From: Desulfuromonadales bacterium
Lineage (GTDB): Bacteria > Desulfobacterota > Desulfuromonadia > Desulfuromonadales > BM103
Direction of reading: 5' to 3'
Length of the DNA: 8,941 nt
Assembly: GCA_029859485.1 (NCBI GenBank)
Contig: JAOUDB010000079.1
Coordinates: 1-8,941 of the forward strand
Position numbers and translations under genes: made by a program. Under the pieces are notes generated by a model. That model was given only the letters and a program-made list of their open reading frames with translations, did no database searches and had not been told where the DNA came from. Position 1 is the stretch's first letter, and each line of letters opens with the position of its first letter. Positions 7,899 to 8,941 of the stretch are shown in pieces.

Positions 7899-7920
7899 TT
7901 CTGTTTGTTCTCAAACAGAA
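7899..7920. repeat. perfect 9-bp hairpin between two terminators
   Basis: TTCTGTTTG (7899-7907) and CAAACAGAA (7912-7920) are perfect inverted repeats around a TTCT loop. No U-tract follows on either strand. It lies between the operon terminator and the terminator of the small minus-strand gene, so it may just reinforce separation of the convergent transcripts or mRNA 3' end stability. Confidence 0.45.
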
Positions 7921-7925
7921 TGAAA

Positions 7926-7951
7926 ACGGCTCCGAATATTAAAGGAGCCGT
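7926..7951 (-). terminator. intrinsic terminator of the small minus-strand gene
   Basis: ACGGCTCC (7926-7933) and GGAGCCGT (7944-7951) form an 8-bp GC-rich stem with a 10-base AT-rich loop; on the minus strand the stem ends in T and TTTC follows. It lies 30 bases after the stop of the 63-residue gene, which supports that gene being real and monocistronic. Confidence 0.7.
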
Positions 7952-7981
7952 CAATAAAATAAACCATTTTCAGACAGTGAC

Positions 7982-8173
7982 TCAGTCAGCAAGCCTACGT
8001 TCATCTCCAGCGTAAGCTTTGGTCTGTGTCCTGCGTACAGGGTCAACGCCGAGCACAACAGGCCCGCTGGTTCTGTAAAAGCTGACAATCTCTTCTGTTT
8101 CTATTAAACGGTCCAGCATTTGCGGTTTGACGTAATCGTAGTTACCCTTATTTCTTAATATTCTTACCAGCAT
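7982..8173 (-). CDS. small conserved-looking protein, function unknown
   Basis: The 63-residue product has no signal peptide or membrane segment. It begins MLVRILRNKGNYDYVKP, carries LDRLIETEEIVSFYRTSG in the middle (a strand-helix-strand pattern with alternating charges), then VLGVDPVRR, and ends in a basic YAGDERR tail. I associate this layout (a VRI start, a YD.VKP segment, a LD.LI helix, an F.R..G strand and a Y.G.ERR end) with small uncharacterised proteins of Geobacter relatives; that is memory, not a search. The start ATG 8173 has GGGAG about 8 bases upstream. It has its own terminator (7926-7951) and a candidate sigma-54 promoter (8199-8214), so it appears to be an independent unit. 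No function is assigned; its size and basic tail would suit a small regulator or nucleic-acid/protein-binding partner. Confidence 0.7.
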   Translation of the reverse strand: MLVRILRNKGNYDYVKPQMLDRLIETEEIVSFYRTSGPVVLGVDPVRRTQTKAYAGDERRLAD

Positions 8174-8198
8174 TGGTCTTCTCCCTTAATTTAGGGTC

Positions 8199-8214
8199 AG
8201 CAACCAGTGCACCA
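8199..8214 (-). promoter_or_regulatory. candidate sigma-54 (-24/-12) promoter
   Basis: The minus strand reads TGGTGCACTGGTTGCT. It has the TGG and TTGC blocks at the exact spacing of the sigma-54 consensus (TGGCACG, four bases, TTGCW), the central C and the final W. The predicted start lies roughly 8-12 bases downstream, leaving a leader of about 20 bases that contains the GGGAG ribosome binding site of the 63-residue gene. Three bases of the -24 block deviate (C to T, A to G, G to A). No enhancer site was identified. Confidence 0.4.
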
Positions 8215-8314
8215 AAAGTCTACCAAGACATCGGGCACTTTCCCACACATCCTAACGAAGATTGCTTTCATCAGCAATAGAACCAAATGTGCAAGGAACT
8301 ATATCTAAAGATAG

Positions 8315-8353
8315 ACAAGAGAAGGCCACCCAAGTGGGGTGGCCTTCTCTTGT
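8315..8353 (-). terminator. strong hairpin terminator after the Fe-S oxidoreductase gene
   Basis: A perfect 17-bp stem (8315-8331 with 8337-8353, core GGCCACCC/GGGTGGCC) with a 5-base loop lies 28 bases past the stop codon of the minus-strand gene. On the minus strand the trailing sequence CTATCTTTAG is only moderately U-rich; on the plus strand a better T-rich run follows (TGTTCTTTTT), so it may work in both directions. Confidence 0.7.
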
Positions 8354-8381
8354 TGTTCTTTTTAACGTGGGAGAAATCTCC

Positions 8382-8941
8382 TTAAACCGTGATCTCCATC
8401 GCCCAGACACCGCAGGGGCAGATGCCCGAGCAGACACTGCAGCCGATGCAGACGTCATCGTCGGAGACGTACTCGAAGGTCCCATCCTCTTTCTCGACAC
8501 GGCTGATCGCGCCTTCCGGGCAAGCTTCGAGACACATGGTGCAATCGCGGCAAGTACCGCAGGAGAGGCAACGCAACGTCTCGTCCTTGGCGTCTGTGAC
8601 GCAGAATTTACCACGGTTGCGCGGCTTGAACAGTTCCTTGGAGAGGCAGCTCTGATTGATCATTTCAGGTTTGACAATGGGCTCGATCTCTTTGCCAGCC
8701 AGGTAATCGTTAATCAGGAGAGCCGCTTCCTGACCTCCGCCGATAGCATGAGTGAGCAGACCAGGCTGAACCGTATCGCCGATGGAGAAAACGCCTTTGG
8801 CTTTAACCACCTGGTTGCAGGCATCAACATCCATCATGCCGCGATCGGTCAGCCACTCGCGTGGCACGTAAGAAAGGTCAGGACGCTCACCGATTGCGAT
8901 GATCACCTCGTCAGCCTCAATCATTTCGCCATCTTTGGTCA
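8382..8941 (-). CDS. FAD/NAD(P)H oxidoreductase with 2x[4Fe-4S] ferredoxin tail (partial)
   Basis: Only the C-terminal 185 or so residues are in the window; the frame stays open to base 8941 and the N-terminus lies outside. The visible part starts in the pyridine-nucleotide/FAD domain: ADEVIIAIGERPDLSYVP, then GVFSIGDTVQPG and a GGGQEAALLINDYL helix, the C-terminal FAD-contact motif of GltD-like flavoproteins. A ferredoxin domain follows: RCLSCG, then CRDCTMCLEACP and CIGCSVCSGICP, two complete CxxCxxCxxxCP motifs for [4Fe-4S] clusters, plus extra cysteines. Such proteins pass electrons between NAD(P)H and ferredoxin or a partner subunit. Possible identities are an NADPH-oxidoreductase subunit, an NfnB/GltD-like subunit or a partner of a 2-oxoacid oxidoreductase; the missing N-terminus and neighbours would decide. 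Stop TAA at 8384-8382, followed by a strong hairpin. Confidence 0.9.
   Translation of the reverse strand, partial: TKDGEMIEADEVIIAIGERPDLSYVPREWLTDRGMMDVDACNQVVKAKGVFSIGDTVQPGLLTHAIGGGQEAALLINDYLAGKEIEPIVKPEMINQSCLSKELFKPRNRGKFCVTDAKDETLRCLSCGTCRDCTMCLEACPEGAISRVEKEDGTFEYVSDDDVCIGCSVCSGICPCGVWAMEITV

Overview
This window carries a compact glyoxylate-shunt operon in a mid-GC bacterial genome. The flanking genes suggest a Gram-negative anaerobe or facultative anaerobe of the Desulfuromonadales (Geobacter/Desulfuromonas) type. The hints are an iron-sulfur pyridine-nucleotide oxidoreductase of the GltD-like kind, a 63-residue protein of a style I associate with Geobacter relatives, and a plausible sigma-54 promoter. 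The placement rests on family resemblance, not on a marker gene.

Layout: (1) 224-1408 (+), a PLP-dependent class V aminotransferase of the alanine/serine-glyoxylate type, behind a leader with an overlapping out-of-frame uORF. (2) 1496-3124 (-), an ABC-F ATPase that acts on the ribosome, convergent with the aminotransferase; a strong hairpin sits just before its ribosome binding site. (3) 3125-3633, a 509-bp divergent intergenic region with a large folded element (about 3258-3361), a repeated and palindromic AT-rich putative control region (3519-3592) and two overlapping 5'-UTR hairpins (3584-3616). (4) 3634-5553 and 5550-7805 (+), malate synthase and a very large isocitrate lyase, translationally coupled by an ATGA overlap and closed by a strong terminator at 7830-7868. 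(5) 7982-8173 (-), a small conserved-looking protein with its own terminator and a candidate -24/-12 promoter. (6) 8382 to the window end (-), the C-terminal part of an FAD/NAD(P)H oxidoreductase with two [4Fe-4S] ferredoxin motifs, continuing off the window.

How the genes fit together: isocitrate lyase splits isocitrate into succinate and glyoxylate, and malate synthase condenses glyoxylate with acetyl-CoA, so the operon lets the cell grow on acetate or fatty acids by bypassing the decarboxylating steps of the TCA cycle. The nearby aminotransferase may use glyoxylate as amino acceptor, which would link this module to glycine/serine/alanine metabolism, but it is not in the same operon.

The most notable points are the architecture of the isocitrate lyase (about 150 residues inserted in the barrel plus a C-terminal domain of about 160 residues, like mycobacterial ICL2, which is allosterically activated by acetyl-CoA), the non-standard length of its malate synthase partner, and the heavily structured DNA/RNA between the ABC-F gene and the operon. 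I saw no clearly novel multi-gene system, CRISPR array, tRNA, rRNA or transposon.
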